A stretch of DNA of 41,416 nt from JBJXHG01 sp046160865 (GTDB taxonomy: Bacteria; Planctomycetota; UBA1135; GCA-002686595), in assembly GCA_046160865.1 (NCBI GenBank), contig JBJXHG010000155.1:1-41416 (forward strand), given 5' to 3'. A program made the translations under genes and the position numbers. The notes under the pieces are model-generated. The model searched no databases. It worked only from the letters and a program-made list of their open reading frames with translations, and was not told the DNA's origin. Positions 35,299-41,416 of the stretch are shown here, one piece after another. Numbering within the stretch: the first letter of the stretch is position 1; each line of letters starts with the position of its first letter.

Positions 35299-36297
35299 GT
35301 GAACCGATCGTCTCCGTGCGTCGACGAAGCTGTCGAGCGAATCGTCGCGTGGTACTTCGACCGCGCCTACGGACACTGGGAGGGGCCGGGCACGCTGCCG
35401 TTCTACTGCGACCCCGAGCGCGTCGGGCATTTTGCCGTCGATCAGGCTGAACTCGCTGCGGGCAAGCCTGCCGCGTTGTTCCAGCTCTTCGTTGCGCTGT
35501 CGATGTTCCAGGCACGACGCGACACGGTCATCATGGCGCAGCAGCGTGCGATGCCGCGATCTGAGGTCGCGCTGCTCTCGTCGACCGCCACGATTCGGCG
35601 TGCGGTTCGCGCATCTCCGTGCGAGCAACTGCGCTCGACGGAATCGTTCGACGCGGGCTGCTCTGTTCAAAAGACCGGCGTGGCTGTGAGCTGCGCGTAC
35701 CTGCCGTCGGAACCATGCCACGTGAAGCGCGCAACGGTCTCGCTCCGACGCATGGGCGACATGGGAAAGCTGCCGACGTCCGCGTGGCTGCGGCTCTGGG
35801 AGGACGGGCGATTCGAGTCGCGAATCCAAGGAGTGCTGAAGCGAAGCGGTGAGCCAGCAGAGCGCGCAGCACACCTCGTGCACCTCTTCATGTCCGTTCA
35901 CCGCGTGGGTCGCAAGCTCGCGACACTGTTCGTCAGCGCACTCTCGACTCCCGCTCTTGCGCCGGGTTTGACCCCCTGGTTCCCGGCGGTGGACGGCAAC
36001 TCGCTCGTCGTGATCGACACGAACGTGGCTCGCGTAGTCGATGTGTTCCGCGCATCGAAGTCTCCTCGCACGTACGAGAGTAGGGCTGAATGGGTCCGAC
36101 GACAGAGCGAGCGCGTTGATCTGCGGCGGTTCGGTGTCGATCTCCAGGCGCACTCGCCCAGACTCGTCCAGCAGGCGATCTACGTGTTCGCGTCACGGTC
36201 GAACCGTACCGCGCGGGAGGATCAGTGCTCGCGCGGCACGTACTGTGTGGAGTGCGTGCCCGTTGCTTGTCCGTTTCATGAGCGCTTGCCGGGCTGA
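35299..36297 (+). CDS. Divergent endonuclease-III-like (HhH-GPD type) DNA glycosylase
   Basis: A 332-aa protein with no full-length family match that I recognise, but with the diagnostic elements of bifunctional HhH-GPD glycosylases in the right order. 'HRVGRKLATLFVSAL' (Lys206) aligns with Nth G-V-G-R-K-T-A, where Lys is the Schiff-base nucleophile. 'VVIDTNVARVVDVF' follows, with Asp240 aligning with the catalytic Asp of 'VDT[HN]V'. A C-terminal cluster Cys310-x5-Cys-x2-Cys-x4-Cys324 matches the [4Fe-4S] loop of Nth/MutY. The Lys-Asp gap is 34 residues against ~18 in Nth, so there is an insertion ('PGLTPWFPAVDGNS'). The N-terminal ~190 residues are unassigned. The start is GTG. It lies 27 bp after the methyltransferase stop, same strand. 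Glycosylases that attack modified phage bases (Brig1-type) are a precedent for an anti-phage role. Confidence 0.58.
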   Translation: MNRSSPCVDEAVERIVAWYFDRAYGHWEGPGTLPFYCDPERVGHFAVDQAELAAGKPAALFQLFVALSMFQARRDTVIMAQQRAMPRSEVALLSSTATIRRAVRASPCEQLRSTESFDAGCSVQKTGVAVSCAYLPSEPCHVKRATVSLRRMGDMGKLPTSAWLRLWEDGRFESRIQGVLKRSGEPAERAAHLVHLFMSVHRVGRKLATLFVSALSTPALAPGLTPWFPAVDGNSLVVIDTNVARVVDVFRASKSPRTYESRAEWVRRQSERVDLRRFGVDLQAHSPRLVQQAIYVFASRSNRTAREDQCSRGTYCVECVPVACPFHERLPG

Positions 36298-36355
36298 GCG
36301 TGAGCAGAGCGTACAGCTGACGATCAGCAGCGCGAGCCGCGTGCATCAGCCGATC

Positions 36356-36748
36356 TCATACGGCGGCCTTGCGCGCCGTGCTTCGCGTACGTCTCTGTGT
36401 CGGCTTGATCGGAGTCGCGTCGCTTGAAGACGCCGTACTGCTTCGCGACCTGGTCGGCGGAATGGCGATTCCGTTCAGAAGTAGCCACGCCGTGAGTGCG
36501 CCTCGTGCCTCCTCGATCGACTTGCGCAGCGGCGCGTCGGTCGTCGCAGTCGCTGCCTTGTCCATGCTCCGTACCGCTGCCACGGTGTGTCGGACAGCCG
36601 TATTGCCGCGCGTCTTCCTCCGCTCGGCGCGTGCCTTGATCGAAGCGATGCGTGCTTCGAGGTCGGCGACGAGCTGATCGGCCGTGCGGCGGACGCGGTT
36701 CTTGGTGGTCGGTTCGGGAGCGGGCTTGGCTTCGTGAGTGACGGTCAT
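36356..36748 (-). CDS. Small basic protein of a mobility module
   Basis: A 130-aa protein, strongly basic, with a helical centre ('TADQLVADLEARIASIKARAERRKTRGN') and a Ser/Thr/Arg-rich tail ending RRTRSTARKAAV. No enzyme motif is visible. Its ATG overlaps the stop of the HTH gene as ATGA (36745-36748), so the two are coupled. Such basic proteins often follow serine-recombinase loci, but the role is unknown; DNA binding is inferred from composition. It converges on the glycosylase gene with a 58-bp gap. Confidence 0.65.
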   Translation of the reverse strand: MTVTHEAKPAPEPTTKNRVRRTADQLVADLEARIASIKARAERRKTRGNTAVRHTVAAVRSMDKAATATTDAPLRKSIEEARGALTAWLLLNGIAIPPTRSRSSTASSSDATPIKPTQRRTRSTARKAAV

Positions 36749-37041
36749 GGTTGCTTCTCGAGGGCTGCCTTCTGTTCATTCCAGTCCACGGAGCGCAAGG
36801 CAGCGCGAAGTCGGCGCTCGTGGATGTTCAACGTGCCGAGGAGCAGGCGTTCCTGGATCTCGGGCGCGAGCTGCAGCAGGTTCATGACCTGCGTCATGCG
36901 TGCGCCGGTGAGACCGAGCTTGCGGGACGCGGTCGCGTAGTCGGCGAGCACGCCATCGTCGACCAGCCGTTCGATGTGATGCGCGAGGGCGAACATGCGC
37001 GCGGTTCGTTCGCCGTGGTTCGGCTGCGCGCGCTGGGGCAT
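36745..37041 (-). CDS. ParB/KorB-like helix-turn-helix protein
   Basis: A 98-aa protein with a single HTH: 'DYATASRKLGLTGARMTQVMNLLQLAPEIQERLL'-type sequence (here about residues 34-67), ending in helices 'NIHERRLRAALRSVDW'. This is the KorB/ParB DNA-binding helix pair without the ParB nuclease domain. ATG 37041 has GAAGG 7-8 bases upstream and is preferred to a GTG at 37062. It lies just downstream of the serine-recombinase remnant on the same strand and is coupled to the basic protein. It is probably a regulator or directionality factor of the mobile island (inferred). Confidence 0.7.
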   Translation of the reverse strand: MPQRAQPNHGERTARMFALAHHIERLVDDGVLADYATASRKLGLTGARMTQVMNLLQLAPEIQERLLLGTLNIHERRLRAALRSVDWNEQKAALEKQP

Positions 37042-37108
37042 GGGTGCCTTCGATCGCGGCACGGACGAGAACGGAGCGGCTCCAACCGGTAGGTCACCGT
37101 GATGCCGC

Positions 37109-37790
37109 TCACGCCGACTCCCTCCGCGGTCCGAGCGCTCTCACGCCACCCGGCCTGAACGTGATGCGCACGTCGTAGCTGCGCGCATCGTAGACCACAC
37201 GCTCGATCAGCAGTGCGAGCACGCGCGCCTTCTCACGCGGGAACAGCTCGTTCCCTACCGGATCGAAACTGGCCAGTGCATCGCGCAACTCGCTCTCGTC
37301 GAGCACGTCGCTCTCGATCCCGAGCAACTCGTGCCGCGCATCCGCGAGCCGCTCTGCGGCTTGCTCGATCGCATCGTCGAGCTCGCCCACGCGCCGCATG
37401 AGCGTGCCGGCTGCGGTCCCGCCATGGGCCACAGCGTCCACCAGGTTCGCGCGCTCCTCGGTCAAACGCCGGGCGTCTGCTCGAAGCCGCGCGCGTCGGC
37501 GATCAACGCCGGCGTACGGGCGGTGTGAGCACGCTTCGCCGCCTCAATGGATTCACGAACCAGCGCAGGATCGCGCCCGATCTCGCGGATCTTCGAGACC
37601 ACGAAGTCCTCGATCTCCACGCGCGCCACACGGCTCTTCGGGCACGCCTTCGCGCCTTGCTTCTCGGCCTTGCTGCACACGTAGTAGCTCCAGCGCCGCT
37701 CACCGCGCGAGCTGATGCTGTGCGTCATCGAGCCGGCGCCCTGGCGCTCCACCGAGCACTCATCCACACGAACTCCCGGGGCCAACCCGC
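37109..37790 (-). pseudogene. Large serine recombinase, C-terminal remnant with frameshift
   Basis: Read on the minus strand, ~37790-37485 gives the zinc-ribbon region of a large serine recombinase: 'MTHSISSRGERRWSYYVCSK', 'GAKACPKSRVARVEIEDFV', 'SKIREIGRDPALVRES' (recombinase beta-ribbon then coiled coil). Near 37485-37496, a GCGCGCGG run, the frame shifts by one. The rest then continues in the next frame to 37109: 'LRADARRLTEERANLVDAVA', the long coiled coil, and 'RITFRPGGVRAL' at the end. The N-terminal catalytic domain (Ser nucleophile) is missing: sequence beyond ~37800 does not continue it. The recombinase probably once integrated the island, perhaps at the tRNA. Confidence 0.75.
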
Positions 37791-37942
37791 ATCTCTCCAG
37801 CGCGAGTGACCGGCGAAGTTTGATCCGCGCCGCCGGCGCTATCCCTGCCGAGGATGCGCTGGCCCAGCGGTCCGCGCCGATGCCCGCGGCCCCGACGATA
37901 GGCGCTGACGGTGGCAGGAGGGCCCATGGTCCGGCCCGCTGG

Positions 37943-37966
37943 TTTAGGAAGACGGCACATCCTAAA
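37943..37966. promoter_or_regulatory. Candidate operator/promoter of the Fic gene
   Basis: TTTAGGA (37943-37949) and TCCTAAA (37960-37966) form a perfect 7-bp inverted repeat with a 10-bp spacer. It overlaps TAAAAT (37963-37968), a plausible -10 box, about 34 bp before ATG 38002. The adjacent gene encodes a protein with a C-terminal winged helix, so autoregulation is likely. The surrounding stretch is AT-richer than neighbouring DNA. The preceding ~150 bp (37791-37942) shows no recognisable gene. Confidence 0.55.
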
Positions 37967-38001
37967 ATAGCAGGCGCCGCTAATTGAGGTTGCCGCCGAC
38001 G

Positions 38002-39183
38002 ATGAAACGCACTCTGCAGGGCCACTACCTCAAGGTCGCCATCCCCGGTGAGGCCTTCCAAGCCTTCGTCCCCGCGCCCCTGCCGCCGCGCCCGGCCATT
38101 CATTGGAGCCCGGCGTTGCGTGGGCGTTTCGACGCGGCGCTGGTGGCCCTGGGTCGGCTCGACGCGGTGACCGATCTGCTGCCGAACGCGGGGCTCTTGC
38201 TCTACAGCTTCGTGCGCAAGGAGGCGGTGCTGTCGTCGATGATCGAAGGCACGCAGTCGTCGCTCGCCGACTTGATGCTCTTCGAGATCGACGAGCAGCC
38301 CGGCGTGCCGGTGGAGGATGCGCGCGAGGTCAGCCGCTACGTGGCGGCGCTCGAACACGGACTCGAGCGGCTGCGCGGGGGCTTTCCGCTGTCGTTGCGC
38401 CTGTTGTGCGAGGTGCACAAGGTACTGCTCGACCACGGACGCGGGTCAAGGCTCACGCCGGGCGAGTTTCGCCGCAGTCAGGTCTGGATCGGTGGCACGC
38501 GGCCCGGCAATGCCGTGTTCGTTCCGCCGCCGGCGAACGAGCTGGACGAGTGCCTGAAGCACTTCGAGCGCTTCTTGCACGACCAGCCCGAGCCGACACC
38601 GCCGCTGGTCAAGGCCGCGCTCGCCCATGTGCAATTCGAAACCATCCACCCCTTCCTCGACGGCAATGGACGGCTCGGTCGCCTGCTGATCGCGCTGCAA
38701 CTGGCGGCTGATGGTTTGATGCGCGAGCCGCTGCTGTACTCGAGCCTGTATTTCAAGGAGCACCGGCAGACCTACTACGAGTTGCTAAACGGGGTGCGAC
38801 TGTCGGGCGATTGGGAAAGCTGGCTCGAGTACTTTGCCGATGCCGTGGTGGCGAGCGCCACAGAGGCGGCCACGTCGGCCAAGCGGCTGCTGGAGCTGGC
38901 CTCGGCCGACGGCCGACGCATCGAAAGTCTGGGCCGTGCTGCGGCCTCCGTACTAGCGATTCACCGCGTTTTGCAGCGCCAGCCGATCGCTACCGCCGCT
39001 TCAATCGCCACCGCCACCGGCCTCACGCCCGCGACCGTGAACAGATCGCTGGCGCATCTGGAGCGCCTCGGGCTGGTGGCTGAACTGACGCGCAAGCAGC
39101 GCGGGCGGGTGTTCAGCTATGTGCGCTATATCGGGATCCTCAACGAAGGTATGGATCTGCCGAGCGGGGGCGGAAGGCGATGA
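38002..39183 (+). CDS. Fic family AMPylase with inhibitory motif and C-terminal winged helix
   Basis: A 393-aa Fic/DOC protein that would transfer AMP (or another nucleotide) to a target protein. The catalytic motif is complete: HPFLDGNGRLGR at residues 216-227 (His216, Asn, both Arg). An N-terminal inhibitory helix 'SSMIEGTQS' with Ser78-x3-Glu82-Gly83 fits class II autoinhibition. The C terminus (~330-380) is a winged helix ('TAASIATATGLTPATVNRSL'), typical of bacterial Fic-HTH proteins found beside type I restriction genes. ATG 38002 is chosen to fit the start of homology. It is preceded by an inverted-repeat operator (37943-37966). Its stop overlaps the ATG of an hsdR-like gene (ATGA at 39180-39183). 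Confidence 0.9.
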   Translation: MKRTLQGHYLKVAIPGEAFQAFVPAPLPPRPAIHWSPALRGRFDAALVALGRLDAVTDLLPNAGLLLYSFVRKEAVLSSMIEGTQSSLADLMLFEIDEQPGVPVEDAREVSRYVAALEHGLERLRGGFPLSLRLLCEVHKVLLDHGRGSRLTPGEFRRSQVWIGGTRPGNAVFVPPPANELDECLKHFERFLHDQPEPTPPLVKAALAHVQFETIHPFLDGNGRLGRLLIALQLAADGLMREPLLYSSLYFKEHRQTYYELLNGVRLSGDWESWLEYFADAVVASATEAATSAKRLLELASADGRRIESLGRAAASVLAIHRVLQRQPIATAASIATATGLTPATVNRSLAHLERLGLVAELTRKQRGRVFSYVRYIGILNEGMDLPSGGGRR

Positions 39184-39266
39184 GCCAGTTCAGCTTTCTG
39201 CAGCGCGAATGGCCGGCTGTATTCGACTCCGCTGTCAGAGCTGAAGCGGCTGTGCACGGCGACGCG
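39180..39266 (+). pseudogene. 5' fragment of an HsdR-like restriction/helicase gene
   Basis: About 29 codons, 'MSQFSFLQREWPAVFDSAVR...HGDA', match the conserved start of DUF4145-bearing HsdR subunits of type I restriction systems. After this the frame is Arg-rich noise; the expected 'ACFYARRALEL' helix is absent. The ATG overlaps the Fic stop (ATGA), as in intact Fic-hsdR pairs, so the deletion happened inside an operon. It is not functional. Confidence 0.6.
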
Positions 39267-39402
39267 TGTGCGCATGCCAGAGCTCGACGATCGCGCGCAG
39301 TCCCTTCGCGTCCAGTGCGTCGACCACCGCGGCGAGATCAGGATCGCTCGCCCGCGCAGCGCTCAGCGCCTCGCGGGCCTTCGCCACCAACACCCGCGTG
39401 GA
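39235..39402 (-). pseudogene. Fragment of an unknown minus-strand gene 3' end
   Basis: On the minus strand from ~39402 to the TGA at 39235-39237 there is a coherent, acid/basic-balanced stretch: 'LVAKAREALSAARASDPDLA', continuing 'LDAKGLRAIVELWHAH' and ending TRRRAQPLQL. It has a protein-like codon pattern and lies in the same frame as, but after, the cytochrome stop (39406-39408). No family is recognised. It is probably the remaining 3' end of a deleted gene that abutted the hsdR fragment. Confidence 0.35.
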
Positions 39403-39405
39403 ACA

Positions 39406-40785
39406 TCAGAGCGAGAGCAGGAACGCGACCAAGTCCCGTTCGGCGGACTCGGTCATCGTGAAGTTGAACCTCACCTGATACTGACGGAGGACATCGGTGA
39501 GCGTCGCGGCGGACCCATTGTGGAAATACGGAGCGCGGGCGGCCAAGCCGCGGAGCCCGGGTGTCTTGAACCTGTTGATGTCCGTGAACTTTCCGGTCGT
39601 CAGCGCGATTCCCGGATCGGTGGACTTGATCGTCGCGTTCGTCGCCACACTGCGGAAGGTGTAGAGCGGCAGACCGGCATAGCGACGGGCCGGCGTATCG
39701 TCCGAAGTTCCGATGTCAAAATTCCTGTTCATCGATCGATTGCCGACGTTCGGGACGTTGTGGCACAATCCACATCGAAACACGCCGCCGGTGTTCGTCG
39801 TGAAACTCTGGTTGAACAACGCCTGCCCGCGCGCGATGGCCTGTCGTTTTGGATGCGCTTGATTCGTCCAGGCGGTAAAGAGACTCATCGAGGCTTGGTT
39901 GAACGGAGCACCCGTGATATCGAGCCCTCCCGAATCATTCATCGAAACATAGAACGGAACGGTCGATAGAAAATCGGGGCCACCCAAAGCACCGGAGGCG
40001 GACAGCGAGCCCGCACCGAAACTGCGATTCTGTGCCGTCGCCAAGTTCAACTCGAATGCCACGATTGCATCCCGCTGGGCATTGGTCAGGCCGGGCACCA
40101 TCGCCTGAGCATGCCCGAGCGTTGCACCGACCGCCTGATGGCCGAGGTCTGTGAAGAGGTTCGATGTGTGATTCGCTGCTTGCGACGCGACGTCGGCCGG
40201 GGGGAGATCGGCCAGAGGAATCGTCCCTGTCGAGACGGACGATTCGCGGCCATCCCACATCACTGAAGTCAGGGAACCGAGGTTGGTCGTAGGCAGCGGG
40301 CGACGGAACAGCGACAGCTCGGAGGCGCTGGCGTAATTCCAGGGATCTTCGACCGCGATCAATTCGAAGTCCGCGCTCACCGGCATCGGCCGTCCGACTC
40401 GGATCACGCCGTGATTGAGCAGCATGCTGTAGGCATGGGCCCGCGCCGCAGTCGTCGAGACATCCATCAGCGGGGAATTGGCTCCGTCAACGGGTCTAAA
40501 AACCGGAGCGAGTCCATTCGTGTTCGAGAAGAGCGACTGCAATTGGTGCGGCACGATCGACCAGCCCGCCGAGGGGACGTGGCACGAGGCGCAGGTTCGT
40601 CCATTGGTGCCGAATCGCTTGAAAAACGGCCCCGTGCCAACGAGCGGACTACCGTCCAAGGTGATAGTCCGCAGAACACCCGTTGGATTCAACGTATCGA
40701 TACTCGAATCATGCGCGGCCGCACTCTGCATCATTGCAGAAGCCGCCAGAAGACACACACTCGATTTGAAACGCGGAATCATCAT
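39406..40785 (-). CDS. Di-heme cytochrome c peroxidase-like protein (CcpA/MauG family)
   Basis: A 459-aa exported protein with a signal peptide ending near SAAAH (residue ~25). Two c-type heme sites are present: Cys65-A-S-Cys68-His69 and Cys338-G-L-Cys341-His342. The latter precedes 'NVPNVGNRSMN', and a C-terminal 'TPGLRGLAARAPYFHNGSAA' segment is diagnostic for cytochrome c peroxidase/MauG proteins. It would reduce peroxide, or oxidise a protein or small molecule, in the periplasm. GGAGG lies 7 bases before the first of two in-frame ATGs (40785, 40782). It overlaps the preceding 47-aa gene (ATGATGA). Codon use is markedly less GC-biased than the backbone, suggesting transfer. Confidence 0.88.
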   Translation of the reverse strand: MMIPRFKSSVCLLAASAMMQSAAAHDSSIDTLNPTGVLRTITLDGSPLVGTGPFFKRFGTNGRTCASCHVPSAGWSIVPHQLQSLFSNTNGLAPVFRPVDGANSPLMDVSTTAARAHAYSMLLNHGVIRVGRPMPVSADFELIAVEDPWNYASASELSLFRRPLPTTNLGSLTSVMWDGRESSVSTGTIPLADLPPADVASQAANHTSNLFTDLGHQAVGATLGHAQAMVPGLTNAQRDAIVAFELNLATAQNRSFGAGSLSASGALGGPDFLSTVPFYVSMNDSGGLDITGAPFNQASMSLFTAWTNQAHPKRQAIARGQALFNQSFTTNTGGVFRCGLCHNVPNVGNRSMNRNFDIGTSDDTPARRYAGLPLYTFRSVATNATIKSTDPGIALTTGKFTDINRFKTPGLRGLAARAPYFHNGSAATLTDVLRQYQVRFNFTMTESAERDLVAFLLSL

Positions 40786-40925
40786 GAAAGGTCCTCCAGA
40801 AGTGAAGTCATGGGGCAGCCGTTGCCGTTCCCTTGCGCTCGAACGATGGCCTCCGGTGCGAACCGAAACGCGACCACGGCTCCGATGAAGCCGATGCCGA
40901 TCAATACTTTCTTCGATGAATGCAT
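40782..40925 (-). CDS. Small exported or membrane peptide (47 aa) coupled to the cytochrome
   Basis: A 47-aa protein: MHSSKK, hydrophobic VLIGIGFIGAVVAFRFAP, then 'RAQGNGNGCPMTSLLEDLS'. It has a signal-peptide or single-TM form with one Cys in a short polar tail. AGGAGAC lies 5-10 bases before ATG 40925. Its TGA (40782-40784) overlaps the cytochrome ATG, so the two are translationally coupled. It may be a maturation or electron-transfer helper for the di-heme protein; the function is unknown. Gene prediction may skip it because of its size. Confidence 0.65.
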   Translation of the reverse strand: MHSSKKVLIGIGFIGAVVAFRFAPEAIVRAQGNGNGCPMTSLLEDLS

Positions 40926-40928
40926 GGT

Positions 40929-40943
40929 GTCTCCTCTGGAGAC
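40929..40943 (-). promoter_or_regulatory. Hairpin that covers the ribosome site of the 47-aa gene
   Basis: GTCTCC-TCT-GGAGAC is a perfect 6-bp stem with a 3-nt loop. On the minus strand its loop and 3' arm contain the AGGAG that is the Shine-Dalgarno of ATG 40925, so folding would mask the site. Because the next gene is coupled, this could control both. Confidence 0.5.
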
Positions 40944-41291
40944 ATGGGCTGTGCGGGGAGCCCCGCGGCGCGTGATCCGCCGCATTGGAGGCAGGGCCTC
41001 GTTCCCCACTCAGGTCCCAAGAGCAACGAGGGCGCTGATCTGTCGCGCATTCGGACTTTTCTTTGGGATCGCGTGACGCCCTCCCTGGCCGAGGCGATCG
41101 CCAAACGCACGGGACCTCATGGTCCGGCCCCTCGCGGTGAGCCGCGATTGCAGCCGGAGGCCGCCGCGGCGCAGCGTGCGCGAGACTAGGCGGCGGGCCG
41201 CGATCGCGGACGGAGCGCGAGCCGCGCCGACGAGGTCAGCGCCGAGCGCGCGCCTCCATGTCGATCTCGATCAAGATCGTTGCGATCGCCC
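40944..41291. other. Upstream region of the cytochrome operon
   Basis: No complete gene. The only protein-like stretch is a short plus-strand frame ending at 41189 ('FLWDRVTPSLAEAIAKRT' and following), which might be a gene remnant but has no recognised family. The region is the likely promoter for the minus-strand 47-aa/cytochrome operon; I see no convincing -35/-10 pair. Confidence 0.35.
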
Positions 41292-41416
41292 TAGCCCGCA
41301 TTTCTCACCACGTCCTGCTGCGTTCGCGTCAACTCGCTTCGGCCGGCGTTGTTGGATCGGAATCGATCCTCGCCGACCCAACAGGTCGCCTCCGGTCGAT
41401 TCCGATGCAACGCCTT
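41292..41416 (+). repeat. Dispersed repeat, full copy running to the window edge
   Basis: TAGCCCGCATTTCTCACCAC ... GATTCCGATGCAACGCCTT aligns end to end with 16775-16898. Conservation is highest at both ends. The preceding base gives CTAG, the target sequence used by the MITE at 4345. The copy may continue beyond the window. Confidence 0.7.

Noticed and set aside
34135..36153. 672-aa minus-strand frame through the methylase and glycosylase genes
   Set aside because: No domain is recognisable, while the plus strand carries clear DUF1156, HEPN and glycosylase motifs.
26376..36297. Assignment of the locus as a standard DISARM or BREX system
   Set aside because: Only a DrmD-like helicase and a partial methylase are present. 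There is no drmA, drmB, drmC, brxC or pglZ, so the name would mislead.
40954..40964. Possible attachment-site repeat of the tRNA-Asn 3' end (CGGGGAGCC)
   Set aside because: Only 9 bases match and they sit in another GC-rich palindrome; a real attachment repeat should be longer.
40920..41189. 89-aa plus-strand ORF upstream of the cytochrome operon
   Set aside because: It overlaps the 5' end of the minus-strand 47-aa gene and its hairpin, has no recognisable domain, and only its last third looks protein-like.

Overview
The window is high-GC bacterial DNA that looks like a planctomycete or a close relative. The reasons are large secreted proteins built of carboxypeptidase-regulatory-like, PKD and propeller-type repeats, a sulfatase, an HU protein with a lysine/alanine-rich tail, frequent GTG/TTG starts with variable Shine-Dalgarno sites, and a pilus-type locus encoding very large minor-pilin-like proteins. 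The phylum call is an inference from gene style, not from a marker gene.

Positions 1-25,864 look like chromosomal backbone. They hold a secreted beta-domain protein (408-3362), a Cof-type HAD phosphatase, a spermidine-synthase-like methyltransferase next to a secreted protein on the minus strand, two small membrane proteins and a large polytopic membrane protein, a GT2 glycosyltransferase/hexapeptide acetyltransferase pair, a four-gene prepilin/PilX/HEAT operon (12,020-16,075), a zinc-ribbon membrane protein, the HU protein, a glucose/sorbosone-dehydrogenase-like secreted protein divergent from a repeat propeller protein, and a sulfatase. Then comes a scar in which the 5' part of an ECF sigma gene is joined to the 3' end of another gene. 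A dispersed repeat (core around TAGCCCGCGTTTCTCACCAC) occurs about four times. One copy carries a 157-bp TA-flanked inverted-repeat element (MITE) exactly at its first TA.

A tRNA-Asn(GUU) gene at 25,865-25,939 marks the change to an accessory island. In order, the island holds a SNF2-type helicase with a DUF3883-like C terminus, a Schlafen AlbA_2/ATPase protein, a standalone duplicate of the helicase tail, a DUF4917 (SIR2-like) protein, a HEPN-type protein, a truncated DUF1156 DNA methyltransferase, and a divergent endonuclease-III-like DNA glycosylase that keeps the catalytic Lys/Asp and a four-Cys cluster. Most junctions in the first five are 1- to 4-base stop/start overlaps, so it reads as one operon, probably anti-phage. 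The right side has a broken large serine recombinase with a ParB/KorB-like HTH protein and a basic protein, which are typical mobility genes.

A second, more eroded set follows: a Fic protein with a likely operator, the first ~29 codons of an HsdR-like gene, and a fragment of another gene. Last come a 47-aa exported peptide gene and a translationally coupled di-heme cytochrome c peroxidase, then another repeat copy at the window edge.

The strongest candidate for an undescribed system is the helicase - AlbA_2 - DUF4917 - HEPN - DUF1156 - glycosylase cluster. The AlbA_2 gene lies between two ~97% identical 483-bp copies of the helicase tail, which suggests cargo was swapped into a pre-existing defence operon.
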